The translations under genes and the position numbers were made by a program. Of a stretch of DNA of 64,000 nt, positions 41,813 through 50,488 are shown one piece after another (position 1 is the first letter of the stretch; each line of letters starts with the position of its first letter). The notes beneath the pieces are model-generated. The model did no database searches, was not told where the DNA came from, and saw only the letters and a list, made by a program, of their open reading frames with translations. The stretch spans positions 89,694,642 to 89,758,641 of the forward strand of contig CM049306.1 of NCBI GenBank assembly GCA_026874595.1. Reading direction: 5' to 3'. Source of the DNA: Sipunculus nudus. Its lineage: Eukaryota; Annelida; Sipuncula; Golfingiida; Sipunculidae.

Positions 41813-42466
41813 TTATTGTAAAGGGTTAACGCGTAATCTGGCGCGCTTTATCCCCCTTTCACCGAAATATTCTTTCGGAGGCCGTCGACATGTCACCCTC
41901 CTTCGTGCACTCATACCACCATCTGTATATGCCTCATAAACACCAAACTGCCAAGGTACTGTTGCACAAACACAGTTCCCCTGTTTGACAAGTCTGTTCA
42001 CGTCCTTTGATTTGTCGGGCAAGTCTACACGGCACCACAGCTGCTGTATGATCTCGTGAGGCCGGGTCGGTCCCCAATACCTGGACACGTAAAGGGCACC
42101 TCTGTGCACCCAGCAAATCATGTCGGGCCACTCGGATATTGTCTTATATTGTTCGAGGTCGACGTCTCGGTGAAACGACGCGTGCAAACGCATATCTCTC
42201 GTTATGACCTTGCACTTTGTGCACCTCAGCACGGGAGGCTCCTTGCACATGTCGCGTATGAATTCATCGCCGGTGCACTTAGCGTTGCACTTCCTGCAAA
42301 ATTGAGTCGTCGAAGCTGTTTCTATCAACTCGTCTAATATTATGTCCGGCACGGTCAACCAAAATATCTGCGGGTTGTACCGCTCGCATAAGTATTCCTT
42401 TGTCATTGTGTACAGTGGTTTAGGATTGTACACAGGGTTTATTTTTGTCTTTTCACTCAGCATCAT
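41813..42466 (-). CDS. Zinc-finger-like protein, 217 aa, paralogue of the 12553 protein
   Basis: Putative zinc ligands are Cys57/60 (FCRKC) and Cys82/85 (RCTKCKVIT), then His95 and His99. The shared blocks with the 12.6-kb protein are SEWPDMI...SRYWGP and GNCVC. The C-terminus is basic (ARRRVTCRRPPKE). Function unknown. The ATG at 42466 (two adjacent Met codons) is 4 nt after the acceptor CTCGTTTCAG. The stop TAA is embedded in the poly(A) signal AATAAA (minus strand 41817-41812). Confidence 0.7.
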   Translation of the reverse strand: MMLSEKTKINPVYNPKPLYTMTKEYLCERYNPQIFWLTVPDIILDELIETASTTQFCRKCNAKCTGDEFIRDMCKEPPVLRCTKCKVITRDMRLHASFHRDVDLEQYKTISEWPDMICWVHRGALYVSRYWGPTRPHEIIQQLWCRVDLPDKSKDVNRLVKQGNCVCATVPWQFGVYEAYTDGGMSARRRVTCRRPPKEYFGERGIKRARLRVNPLQ

Positions 42467-43168
42467 TGGTCTGAAACGAGCGCAAAATCCACCTTTACTG
42501 TCAGCGCAACGCTAACTGTCCAAGCGAAATACATCTCCCCTTGTACTTGGAGAGAGTGTAAAATCATTTTAAAAAAAAAGGAGGGGGGGGGGCAGGACGC
42601 AACTAGACCGGAGATGCCTTGCACAAATGATGCATCTGATGCAGGTCCCACCTTATGATACATCAAAAACCGAAACGCAGTGTTTATCGTATCTGCTGTC
42701 TGTTTTTGTTATGTACATGGTACGAAAGATTGACATGCACACATATTGCCATGGGACATGCAGTAACTCCTAGAAACATAATTTGCACCGACTGTTACTG
42801 TTACAAGTGTTGTATACCAGTCCCGTCACCGAGGCCGCCCCCCCCCCCCCTCATGACTGTAACATGTATTACAACAACAACTGAATACTGGTACATATAC
42901 AATTACATAAACAATCTAAAGCAACATGGACAAAGCAACATGAACATCAAACATATAATATTGTGCCTGTAGTACAGGAGCCATGAACGGGTGCTTCTAT
43001 AAGAACATATGGTACATCCAATGCAGAATCACTGGTACCTAGCCAACATGCTAAACGTATTATCAATATCGAAAAAGACATAATATACATATATATATAT
43101 CATGTTGAATATACATTCCGGAAACACACTGTGTATCTACCAGATGCAGGTGATGGAGTCTGATAGAA

Positions 43169-43198
43169 TGACGTCACAGGCGGAATTATGTATATAAG
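43169..43198 (+). promoter_or_regulatory. CRE/TATA promoter facing the hairpin array
   Basis: TGACGTCA at 43169 and TATATAAG at 43191, spacing 22 bp, a duplicate of the 25.5-kb promoter. Just downstream, TTGGTCTC and GAGACCAA (about 43221-43240) form an 8-bp stem with a four-base loop near the expected cap site. Confidence 0.75.
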
Positions 43199-43322
43199 GA
43201 GACGTTTGGCAACAGTGCAATTGGTCTCGTTGGAGACCAAACGGGCTAACGTGAGCAGCAGCAGCACTGAACGATACCATAACCAGAGCGAAAAACGGAT
43301 ATGGACTTGGCAATATTTTGTC

Positions 43323-43973
43323 TGTGTCCTGTACTGGACGCCACATTTAGGTTCGTGGAATATATGAGAAGGTTTTTTTACGTAAATCAGTTTCCGTACC
43401 TGTACTGGTACGGACGTCTATATAAGGTGATCAAAACAGAGCGCTTTTGTTAGTGAGTGTACGTGTCCTGTACTGGACGCCACATTGGAGTTCACCATAA
43501 ACTGGAATTTCGTTTTTCAGATTTATGCGACCAAACATCAATTGTCGAATCTGTACCTGTACTGGTACGGACGCTTACAAAACAGGGGGAAAAATGACCG
43601 AGCGTTTCCGTCAGACTGTTAGTGTGTGTCCTGTACTGGACGACACATTGGGCCAACGCAGGAAGCTGGATTATCCTTTGTGGGATTCACCTAACGAGAC
43701 ATTATACGTCGTTTTTCCGTGCCTGTACTGGGACAGACGATTTCAAAGTGGAAAAGCGCTCAGCACTTCCGTCTGTCTGTTAGTGTGCGAGTCCTGTACT
43801 GGACGCCATCTACAGTTCGCACAAAAAATGGATTATCGTTTTCCGGATGTACACGACAAATACCTTAAGTGTTTTTGAATCCGTACCTGTACTGGTACGG
43901 ACGTCTCAGAATTGAAACAGAAAAAGCGGTTGGGTCGGTCCGTTAGTGTGTACCTGTACACTGGGTAAACCAT
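43323..43973 (+). ncRNA. Hairpin-repeat array 1 (loop TGTACT)
   Basis: Two hairpin types alternate. Type A (43323, 43463, 43625, 43791) has TCC-TGTACT-GGA flanked by TGTG and CACA with a three-base bulge. Type B (43393, 43551, 43717, 43880) has TCCGTACC-TGTACT-GGTACGGA or variants. The hexaloop is constant. B copies vary by wobble or paired change. The array sits between a CRE/TATA promoter and tandem AATAAA signals, which suggests a transcript of about 800 nt. It overlaps the minus unit in antisense. Repeats of one type fall in different reading frames, so they are conserved as nucleic acid. Confidence 0.65.
43525..43878 (+). CDS. Doubtful 117-aa frame across the hairpin array
   Basis: The frame starts 4 nt after a good acceptor (TTCGTTTTTCAG, exon start 43521), the same arrangement as the real genes here. 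However, successive copies of the same hairpin are read in different frames (CPVLDDT versus ESCTGRH; TCTGTD versus PCLYWDR), which speaks against protein-level selection. It is kept only because of the splice context. Confidence 0.2.
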   Translation: MRPNINCRICTCTGTDAYKTGGKMTERFRQTVSVCPVLDDTLGQRRKLDYPLWDSPNETLYVVFPCLYWDRRFQSGKALSTSVCLLVCESCTGRHLQFAQKMDYRFPDVHDKYLKCF

Positions 43974-44001
43974 TTACATGATGTCGGCGAAAACAATTTG
44001 G

Positions 44002-44013
44002 AATAAAAATAAA
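44002..44013 (+). terminator. Double poly(A) signal of the hairpin-array transcript
   Basis: AATAAA at 44002 and again at 44008, plus strand, 29 nt past the last recognisable hairpin remnant. Confidence 0.6.
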
Positions 44014-44180
44014 GATTGAATTACCTTTTGCAGTTTTGATTTCTTCTATCTTCTTCTGGAGTACAGTAGTGTTTGGGTATCTGTGTGGAAAATAACATAA
44101 ACTTGAAAAAACGTCTATTTCGGTTATTGGAAAGTCCACAAATATATACATCTGTACAGTAAGGCTCCCGCGGTTTCACG

Positions 44181-44705
44181 TTAGAAGTTTGGTTTTCTAA
44201 AGAAACCGGCAGAATCAAAATAGTATAGTTCCATCTGCAATTTTAGAATGTTAGAGATCAGCATCAGGTTCAGGTCTCCTATTGAAGAATACCTGTCGCG
44301 GTGCCTGGCGTAGGCCCTCTTTCCGAACATCCTGTGCGTTTCGTACAACTGCAACGCGTGTCTGTATCTTTTGTATATTTCAGGTATATCGTCTGTGCTC
44401 ATTTTCTCAAAGAGTTTAACCATTATGAGAGCCAGGTGATACGCCGCATCGGACCGTTCTGTCGTGTGCCCCGTTTCCAAACACACTTTTCGTGCTCGTT
44501 CCAGCCCAATGGTGCATGTCCTCATCCAATAATCGATCTCATGGTGCATCATCGTGACATGCCGCACGAACCTCCTGTCCTTCGCGGCGAAAAAAGAGTT
44601 ATTATCATGTCGGTAATTCCATATGTGCCTCTGCAACTGTGCCATCCACGTTTGTATTTCTCCGCACGCCTTCTCCTCAAAGTGGTAAACTAATTCTGGC
44701 TCCAT
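44181..44705 (-). CDS. Helical protein, 174 aa (helical family, minus unit)
   Basis: All-alpha by appearance. The stretch YHLALIMVKLF...IPEIYKRYRHALQLY matches the two-helix pattern shared with the genes at 45961, 46902 and 47629 and, more weakly, with the plus-unit family. Function unknown. The ATG at 44705 is 19 nt after an acceptor (TTTGTTTGTATTACAG, exon start 44724). No AATAAA is seen downstream on this strand. Confidence 0.65.
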   Translation of the reverse strand: MEPELVYHFEEKACGEIQTWMAQLQRHIWNYRHDNNSFFAAKDRRFVRHVTMMHHEIDYWMRTCTIGLERARKVCLETGHTTERSDAAYHLALIMVKLFEKMSTDDIPEIYKRYRHALQLYETHRMFGKRAYARHRDRYSSIGDLNLMLISNILKLQMELYYFDSAGFFRKPNF

Positions 44706-45248
44706 TGGTTAGGATGACGGGTTTCTGTAATACAAACAAAGAAACAAGTGTCATCCAACCACAGTCGATCTGTCCATTTGTACATATTTAGTGCATCTTT
44801 GTCTTCATGTGTCTTCTGATGGGACGTTGCTGCTGCTGCTGCTGCAATAATACCCCCCTGTACTCATCTACGGCAGACAGTAGACGTCCATGTTTGCTGT
44901 TTCTGGTGTTTCCTCATGTATCATGTCCGCCCGCATCATCTTGTCCTCAGACTGGTTCCACCACCACTCAGTTGCTTTGCACATTTATCACATGAGATTC
45001 AAATACAGTCGTGAAAGTGTTGTTATGTTATCTGTACATTCTCCCATGTCTCAAACAATTACACGGGTTATCAAATGTAACACTCTGCATTATTCCTGTA
45101 ATTCACAAGTACGAATTGATGTAACCAAATGTTTTCAATTTGGCAAGATATATGGTATGCGAAGCCGTTATAGAATATACTGGTGTCACAAATGCAGAGG
45201 AGTTACAAAGCGACGGTGAGATTTAACGAATTCAGTTCAAATCCTACA

Positions 45249-45345
45249 TCCGTTTCTGTACTGAAACAGAGCTCTTTTAAAAGCCAATCATATTCGTCTG
45301 TCTGTCCGTCCGTCCGTGCGTGTGTGTCCTGTACTGGACGCCACC
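45249..45345 (+). ncRNA. Detached pair of array-1 hairpins
   Basis: One type B copy (45249-45270) has TCCGTTTC-TGTACT-GAAACAGA, seven of eight positions paired. Two base pairs are swapped compensatorily relative to the 43-kb copies, with the loop unchanged. One type A copy (45323-45345) matches those at 43.3 kb. No promoter is apparent nearby. The interval 44706-45248 also holds a (CTG)n run at about 44828 and no gene. Confidence 0.6.
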
Positions 45346-45415
45346 TTTCGTGAACAGACTGAACATTTACACTGGGACACGTTGATGATGGGACCTACAG
45401 TGCGCGTATTCCGAC

Positions 45416-45961
45416 TTATTTAGACGAGCTGCTGTCCGCGTTTGTCACTTGTGTGTGCAAGCCATCGTTGTTAAACTGTCCCAGCTCGAAAGCCAAATTT
45501 TGCCTGTGTTTCCAAAGCAGAAACTGAAACGAGGCTATGGATTGCTTGTTCTGGTGGTGCCTCTTCTGCACAGGGCCTTTAAACCGACTGTGACTTTGGT
45601 AGTGCTGCACAACTCGCGTGTATGCGTCTGCCGTATGTTTGAGTGTTACGTCATAGGTATCCTTCAACCACTCTGTAAACAGTTTCGCCATCCGCACGGC
45701 AATTAATGTCTGTTCCGTCTGGCACCGCTTTTGTAAACATATCTTTTTCGCTAACATAAGTCCTTTGAGAATCCGCGCGTTCCACCACCAGTCTTCGTCG
45801 ACCAGTGCTTTCAGAGTCAGCTGAAACACTCTGTCGCTGTCAACGAAAAATCTGTCTGGTGTGGACAGGAACGACTTAATACAGTCATTTAGCTCACGTG
45901 TTTTAGCTGGAATATCTACCAGCAATGCATGGTCAAATTCTTTTGACAGGTTTGAGTCCAT
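45416..45961 (-). CDS. Helical protein, 181 aa (helical family, minus unit)
   Basis: Shares layout with the proteins at 44705, 46902 and 47629: an N-terminal helix containing a STPDRFF turn (compare SPDTYL, SPETYF), a middle helix pair (VRMAKLFTEWLKDTYDV), and TRVVQHYQSHSRF. ATG at 45961 is the first in frame. Unlike its neighbours it has no acceptor immediately upstream; the nearest candidate is AACATACAG about 50 nt before. Function unknown. Confidence 0.65.
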   Translation of the reverse strand: MDSNLSKEFDHALLVDIPAKTRELNDCIKSFLSTPDRFFVDSDRVFQLTLKALVDEDWWWNARILKGLMLAKKICLQKRCQTEQTLIAVRMAKLFTEWLKDTYDVTLKHTADAYTRVVQHYQSHSRFKGPVQKRHHQNKQSIASFQFLLWKHRQNLAFELGQFNNDGLHTQVTNADSSSSK

Positions 45962-46395
45962 GTTGGACAGCAAACGAGCAGAAAGGACTATTTTATTGTG
46001 TCGGTCTGTATGTTTACGTTACAAATACTTATCAACCGCATAAAGGGAGGACAGGTCTTAAACATATCTCCAGTGTTTGTACACCACGCATAACCTTTCC
46101 AGTCATCTTGACATGCATCACCTCTCTCTTTTTCTGTGTGTTAACAGACACGATAAAGCAGTTATTATGTTACTAAAATATGTTTTATTCCTGGTATACT
46201 TACAAAATACAATCACCACCCCTATATTGGGAGGTAAAAAAGAATACCAAAAGAATACCAATGACATATATACATAACGTGTGTTTTCTTACACGACCTC
46301 TACAAGTGAGGATTTGCAATGTGTTACACATCCGATATATCTAAATATGGAAAAGTCAAGAAGAAAAGTCTTTGATACTTTGACCGATAAAACAT

Positions 46396-46902
46396 TTATA
46401 CAGTTTGTATCTTCTTCACAGCACGTTTCTCGCATAATTGTACATAATTTTGCATGTCCTCTATTAGCACACGTATCTCGAGAAATGAAAACGACCGGGC
46501 GAGGTGGCGACTGTGGACGGCCGGTGTCACATTAGGGCGGTACTCCTCTACGATATTCTTGTAGAGTTCCTCACAACGGAGGACAATATCATAGATGTCC
46601 TCCGTTAGGCGCATCACCTTATCCATGAGGACTGCGATGCGCGTGGCTTCAGTGATATTCGCATACGAATTAATATATTGGTAAAGTTTTGTTCCAGTAT
46701 TGGCCGTGAAGCGATCATGTACATCGAGGAGAGGTGTTAAACATTTATCAAATTCGTCCCCGTCCCTTGGTTCTTTCAAATACGTATCAGGCGACGTTTG
46801 TAACTTTTTTATGACATTCAGTATGGCCTCTCCTTGTTTCGGCACAGCAACTATGGCTGCATCCAGTTCACATTCAAACTTCTCGTTCATCATCATCATC
46901 AT
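46396..46902 (-). CDS. Helical protein, 168 aa, starts with five Met codons
   Basis: The family features are SPDTYLKEP, then TRIAVLMDKVMRLTEDIYDIVLRCEELY, then SRHLARSFSFL. Five consecutive ATG codons (46902 to 46890) begin it, an expanded ATG microsatellite at the start. The acceptor CTTACAG ends 6 nt before, in a segment (AGTCACAAGGACGTCTTATAA on the plus strand, in part) duplicated ahead of the 47629 gene. A poly(A) signal lies on the minus strand at 46189. Function unknown. Confidence 0.65.
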   Translation of the reverse strand: MMMMMNEKFECELDAAIVAVPKQGEAILNVIKKLQTSPDTYLKEPRDGDEFDKCLTPLLDVHDRFTANTGTKLYQYINSYANITEATRIAVLMDKVMRLTEDIYDIVLRCEELYKNIVEEYRPNVTPAVHSRHLARSFSFLEIRVLIEDMQNYVQLCEKRAVKKIQTV

Positions 46903-47137
46903 GATTCCCTGTAAGTCACAAGGACGTCTTATAACAAACAGCTTTTTCGCTAAGATAAAAAATGTTTTATTCCTGATATATTTAATTACATAATTTTCCG
47001 TGGCCGTGAGTTAATAAAAAAAATATTGACACACGTATACGACTCGACCTAAAAACCATATGTACACTATGTATAATGTATTTACAAAATACAATTGCCA
47101 CCCCCTATACTAGTTGCATATATTGTAAAATAAAAGT

Positions 47138-47629
47138 TTATTCTTCCTCATGTGTGATCATCTTACTTGCCCACCGGCGCTCTGCTTGCACATGTGCTTT
47201 CCTGGCGACTATTCTTAAATGAGATGTTAGAAGGAAACACGCCCGGATGTGATGGCTTTTGGTTGCGGCCGGTGGGGCCTCACCGCGGTATATTTGAACT
47301 ATATCTCTGTATATATTGTGGCAGCGTAGGACAATTTCATCAATAGCCTGCGCCAGGAGCAGAACATTGGATGCAACGCGCACCATTTCTTTCAGGTTCT
47401 TTTTTTCTCTGATACATATTTCTAGTTCTTCACTGGGGATGTGCATTAACATTTCGTACTTGTGCACTAGTCCATCGACTAACTGATCGAAATATTCGTC
47501 GTCGCCTTGCATTGCGAAATACGTCTCAGGCGACGACGATTTAATATTTTGAACGTAGCGAAGTATGGCCTGGCCTTGCACATTTACCAACTCCTCCAGA
47601 TCACGTTCGTAGTGCTCGTTCATCATCAT
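47138..47629 (-). CDS. Helical protein, 163 aa, first gene of the minus unit
   Basis: Closest relative of the 46902 protein: SSPETYF, then VRVASNVLLLAQAIDEIVLRCHNIYRDIVQIY, then SHHIRACFLL. It starts with three Met codons, 6 nt after the acceptor CTTACAG. The stop codon TAA lies inside AATAAA (minus strand 47142-47137), so the poly(A) signal overlaps the end of the gene. Function unknown. Confidence 0.65.
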   Translation of the reverse strand: MMMNEHYERDLEELVNVQGQAILRYVQNIKSSSPETYFAMQGDDEYFDQLVDGLVHKYEMLMHIPSEELEICIREKKNLKEMVRVASNVLLLAQAIDEIVLRCHNIYRDIVQIYRGEAPPAATKSHHIRACFLLTSHLRIVARKAHVQAERRWASKMITHEEE

Positions 47630-47642
47630 GTTTCCCTGTAAG

Positions 47643-48302
47643 TCACAAGGACGTCTTATAACAACGTCTTATAACAATATAGGACTTTTTTCTGTGTTGT
47701 TTAGGGTTATACTTTGATGTACCAAACAAAAATATTAAAAATAACCTCCCCCCCCCCTCCCCACCTTCCTTACTCCTCTTTCCTCAATCGACATTTGTGA
47801 TTGGTCGTGTGTCGAAATGTCGGTTTTTTTTTTCCATTGTAGTTGTTTACTAAACTAACGAGGTCATGTTATACAATAAACGTGAAGGGACTGATATCCG
47901 TGACGAGGTTACATATTACATTCATGCCAGGTGTCACGCAAAGTGGCGCTCTGCTTCATAACCTTTTGTTTATTATTATTTTTATCCTAAATGCATTTTT
48001 TTTTGGTTCACAGTAATTACCTACTTATTTTTTATCAGTTACAGAATTAATAGTGTTTCTCATTGTCCTTCTGAAAAAAAAACTAAAACTCTTGCAATAC
48101 CTTTTTGCTCTACATTTTTTGTTAAAAGGTCCGCGTGTCTGTTATTTTCTTTTGTTAATGGTTAAAAAAATACAAATTCTCTTCCCGTTTCTATGTCACA
48201 ACATTACTTAATCGTCGTTACGGTTAGTCTGTGTCACTTGTGTGGCAAAAAACCGAACCGCTCCGAGTTGGATGGATGGATGGATGGAAAAACACGTCAC
48301 CC
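47643..48302. other. Gene-free interval, presumed leader intron of the minus unit
   Basis: AT-rich with mononucleotide runs (C-run about 47750, T-runs) and a (GGAT)n stretch near 48272. No coding frame is supported. Confidence 0.5.
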
Positions 48303-48692
48303 GACCTTGCTTACTGGTCAGGTAGTATAAACATGGCTTTTATCTAACTCCTGCGCATCTTGGGTTTTTTAAAGTGATGTCAGTCCGTTGTGTACACAAC
48401 CATACACAAAATAAATGTAACCCCGGCCTACCTTACTGGCCAGTGGGTGTCCTAAGTTTTCTAACAACAACCAAACAAAAACATAATTCCCCCCCCCCCC
48501 CCTCCCCTCTCATCCATCCCCACCTCCCAATGACCTTCGTTACTGGTCACATTTTAGTTTTTTGTGTCTGTTACTGCCAACAACCAAATATTAGGGACCC
48601 TCCGTTACTGGGGCCCTCTCAAATACAAACTAAAAAATTCACTCCTTCAACAGAAAAATTCACCCCCGGCCTACCTTACTGGCCAGTGGGTG
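48303..48692 (-). ncRNA. Hairpin-repeat array 2 (nine-base loops ending TTACT on the plus strand)
   Basis: Five hairpins at 48303-48319, 48425-48441, 48531-48549, 48594-48616 and 48668-48684. Stems read GACC/GGTC, GGCC/GGCC, TGACC/GGTCA, GGGACCC/GGGGCCC (one mismatch) and GGCC/GGCC. All loops are nine bases and end TTACT. The two GGCC copies also have an outer CCC/GGG helix after a bulge AGT. On the minus strand, which the nearby promoter would transcribe, loops begin AGTAA and three contain GTAAG, a 5' splice-site core. Confidence 0.6.
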
Positions 48693-48839
48693 TGACATCA
48701 TTTTTGTTCAAAAACAACACCAATTACAAAATACACCTACCGGTATTGTTGTTTTGTCACAAACTCAAATCTTCAACAAACTTTCAAATCTTTGCTTCAA
48801 CTTGCTTTCTGTAGCTGTTTGTCTCTCAACACAACGACG

Positions 48840-48885
48840 GCTTCTATATAACACAACGACGGCTTCTATATATCCAAAGTGTAGT
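48840..48885. repeat. 22-bp direct repeat x 2
   Basis: ACACAACGACGGCTTCTATA occurs twice in succession, within the predicted leader of the minus-strand unit. Confidence 0.75.
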
Positions 48886-48944
48886 TATTACCAGTACTAG
48901 TACCAGTCAAAACCAGAGTCTGACTTTACTCCGTCCAAACTACC

Positions 48945-48976
48945 TCCTTATATACCTTATTTCTCCTGTGACGTCA
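48945..48976 (-). promoter_or_regulatory. CRE/TATA promoter of the minus-strand multigene unit
   Basis: On the minus strand TGACGTCA starts at 48976 and TATATAAGGA at 48954, again 22 bp apart, as at 25.5 and 43.2 kb. A second CRE (49067-49074) with a degenerate TATA-like word upstream of this one looks like a duplicated, decayed copy. Confidence 0.75.
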
Positions 48977-49224
48977 CACACACAATTTCAAACAAACCAC
49001 CCCCTGTCGTTTCCGCCGGATACACATACATCCTTATTTTACCTCCCCGTTGGTTTCCGCTTACTGTGACGTCACTCCACTGCATAACCAATCAAATCCT
49101 TTCTTACATCCCCCCAACCAATCAACGCTCTCCTTACACATACATCCATCCACCATCTTGAAAATTTTTACCCGGGGGGGGGGGGGTAAAAAATCAAACA
49201 CCCTTATCATCGCTCACACACACA

Positions 49225-49312
49225 CACCACCCTCCCCGGCACGCGGGCCCGAAATCGCACACTCACACACCACCCTCCCCGGCACGCGGGCCCGAAATCG
49301 CACACTAATTTA
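49225..49312. repeat. 43-bp direct repeat x 2
   Basis: CCACCCTCCCCGGCACGCGG, then GCCCGAAATCGCACACT, occurs twice in succession. Confidence 0.8.
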
Positions 49313-49360
49313 TTCATGGCGAAGCGTCGAGGGTCGAGGTGCCGGGTGCGGGTGTGCCCA

Positions 49361-49867
49361 ACTTCCGGTAGAATAGTACTTCCGGTTGTGCACCGCTTCA
49401 GGATTTAAATGAGTTGTTGTAGTGATGTTAATAAGGCGATGATGGTGAAATCTTGCATAATTGTCCAGTTATGTGAGTAAAGTGGGATATGATGCCAATC
49501 CGGAAGAAAACGTGAGAGAAAAAGGTTTAAAAACAGGTTTGAAATGTGTGGACGAATGGGTCGGGGATGATGCAATAGACCACGTGGACAGCGCGTGTTT
49601 GATTGTTGTGAATGAGACCTGACCAATGGGCGGACTGAATGCACACCACGTGACCTGATCTGACCAATGAACTAACAGCGCATGTACCGGAAGTCTGCTT
49701 TACACCCGGCAGTCGTGATCGGGGTCACACTTTGGGGTCACGCTTAACCATTGAGTAAATGGGACTTCCGGTGCGGGTACGTAGGGTGGTGTTGGACCGG
49801 AAGTGAGGAAGTGTGAAGGGTCGTGAACGGAAGTGCCGGGTCACATGGGGTCAGACGACAGGAAGTG
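49361..49867. promoter_or_regulatory. Cluster of ETS-like sites (CCGGAAGT)
   Basis: Seven matches to CGGAAGT or its complement (49361, 49378, 49686, 49764, 49796, 49827) plus AGGAAGTG at 49859, in both orientations within 510 bp. The cluster lies between the minus-unit promoter and the zinc-ribbon genes. ETS-family factors bind this word; function here is inferred. No gene is seen in 49077-50134. Confidence 0.45.
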
Positions 49868-50134
49868 ACGGTTGGATAACACGTATTGATGAGTCATGTG
49901 AACTCGGGTTCGTCCCGGGTCGCCTTATCTGTTGTCATCTGAACACAATGAGATATGTATATATATATATATATATATTTACATATTATTATATATTATA
50001 TACATAATCGTAACACCACGAAATATCTGTTGTTGATCTTGCAGATACGTGAGGGATGTTTTGTATATTTACCTCATAAACATTAATTTCAGCCGACACA
50101 CACGTATATGAAATATATATTAGACAAAAGTGAA

Positions 50135-50245
50135 TGTCACCGCCGGGATTCGAACCCGGATCCGAACTTAACCTTGCCGGAACTGCAAGTACAAACTATT
50201 GGTCCAGGTAGGAAAGTTTGAATTAGCCCGTTACGCCACGGGGAC
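50135..50245 (-). tRNA. tRNA-like gene, 111 nt, type unclear
   Basis: Read on the minus strand it has an acceptor stem (GTCCCCG/CGGTGAC, one mismatch), an A box TGGCGTAACGGG, a perfect T arm (CCGGG-TTCGAAT-CCCGG, B box) and a TTTT terminator 8 nt after the end. The middle is too long for a simple tRNA: CAAACT/AGTTTG closes a 17-base loop, and CTTGC/GCAAG forms an extra arm. It may be an intron-containing tRNA or a tRNA-derived transcript; I cannot fix the anticodon. Confidence 0.55.
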
Positions 50246-50488
50246 TTTCACATCAGACCCGGACATTATGACACTTATGTAATAAAAGGGACACGAAACA
50301 AAAACAAGGAATGCGTCATCGTATTTCTTATGAACTATGTGGGCACACGTGACTCACACATGTCATTCAAGCCCTGCCGTGTCTCATATATGTAACATTA
50401 TTTGGGTTAACAAGTATCCACGGTCTGGTGTCAGGCTCTGCGTGATCGACAACGATTGTTAATTGCCAAGCAGCGTCCAGCGTACACG

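Noticed and set aside
48374-48814. 146-codon plus-strand frame with a repeated GLPYWPVGV motif
   Set aside because: The repeat is the translation of hairpin array 2; other copies of the hairpin are in other frames, and the frame runs through a poly-C tract.
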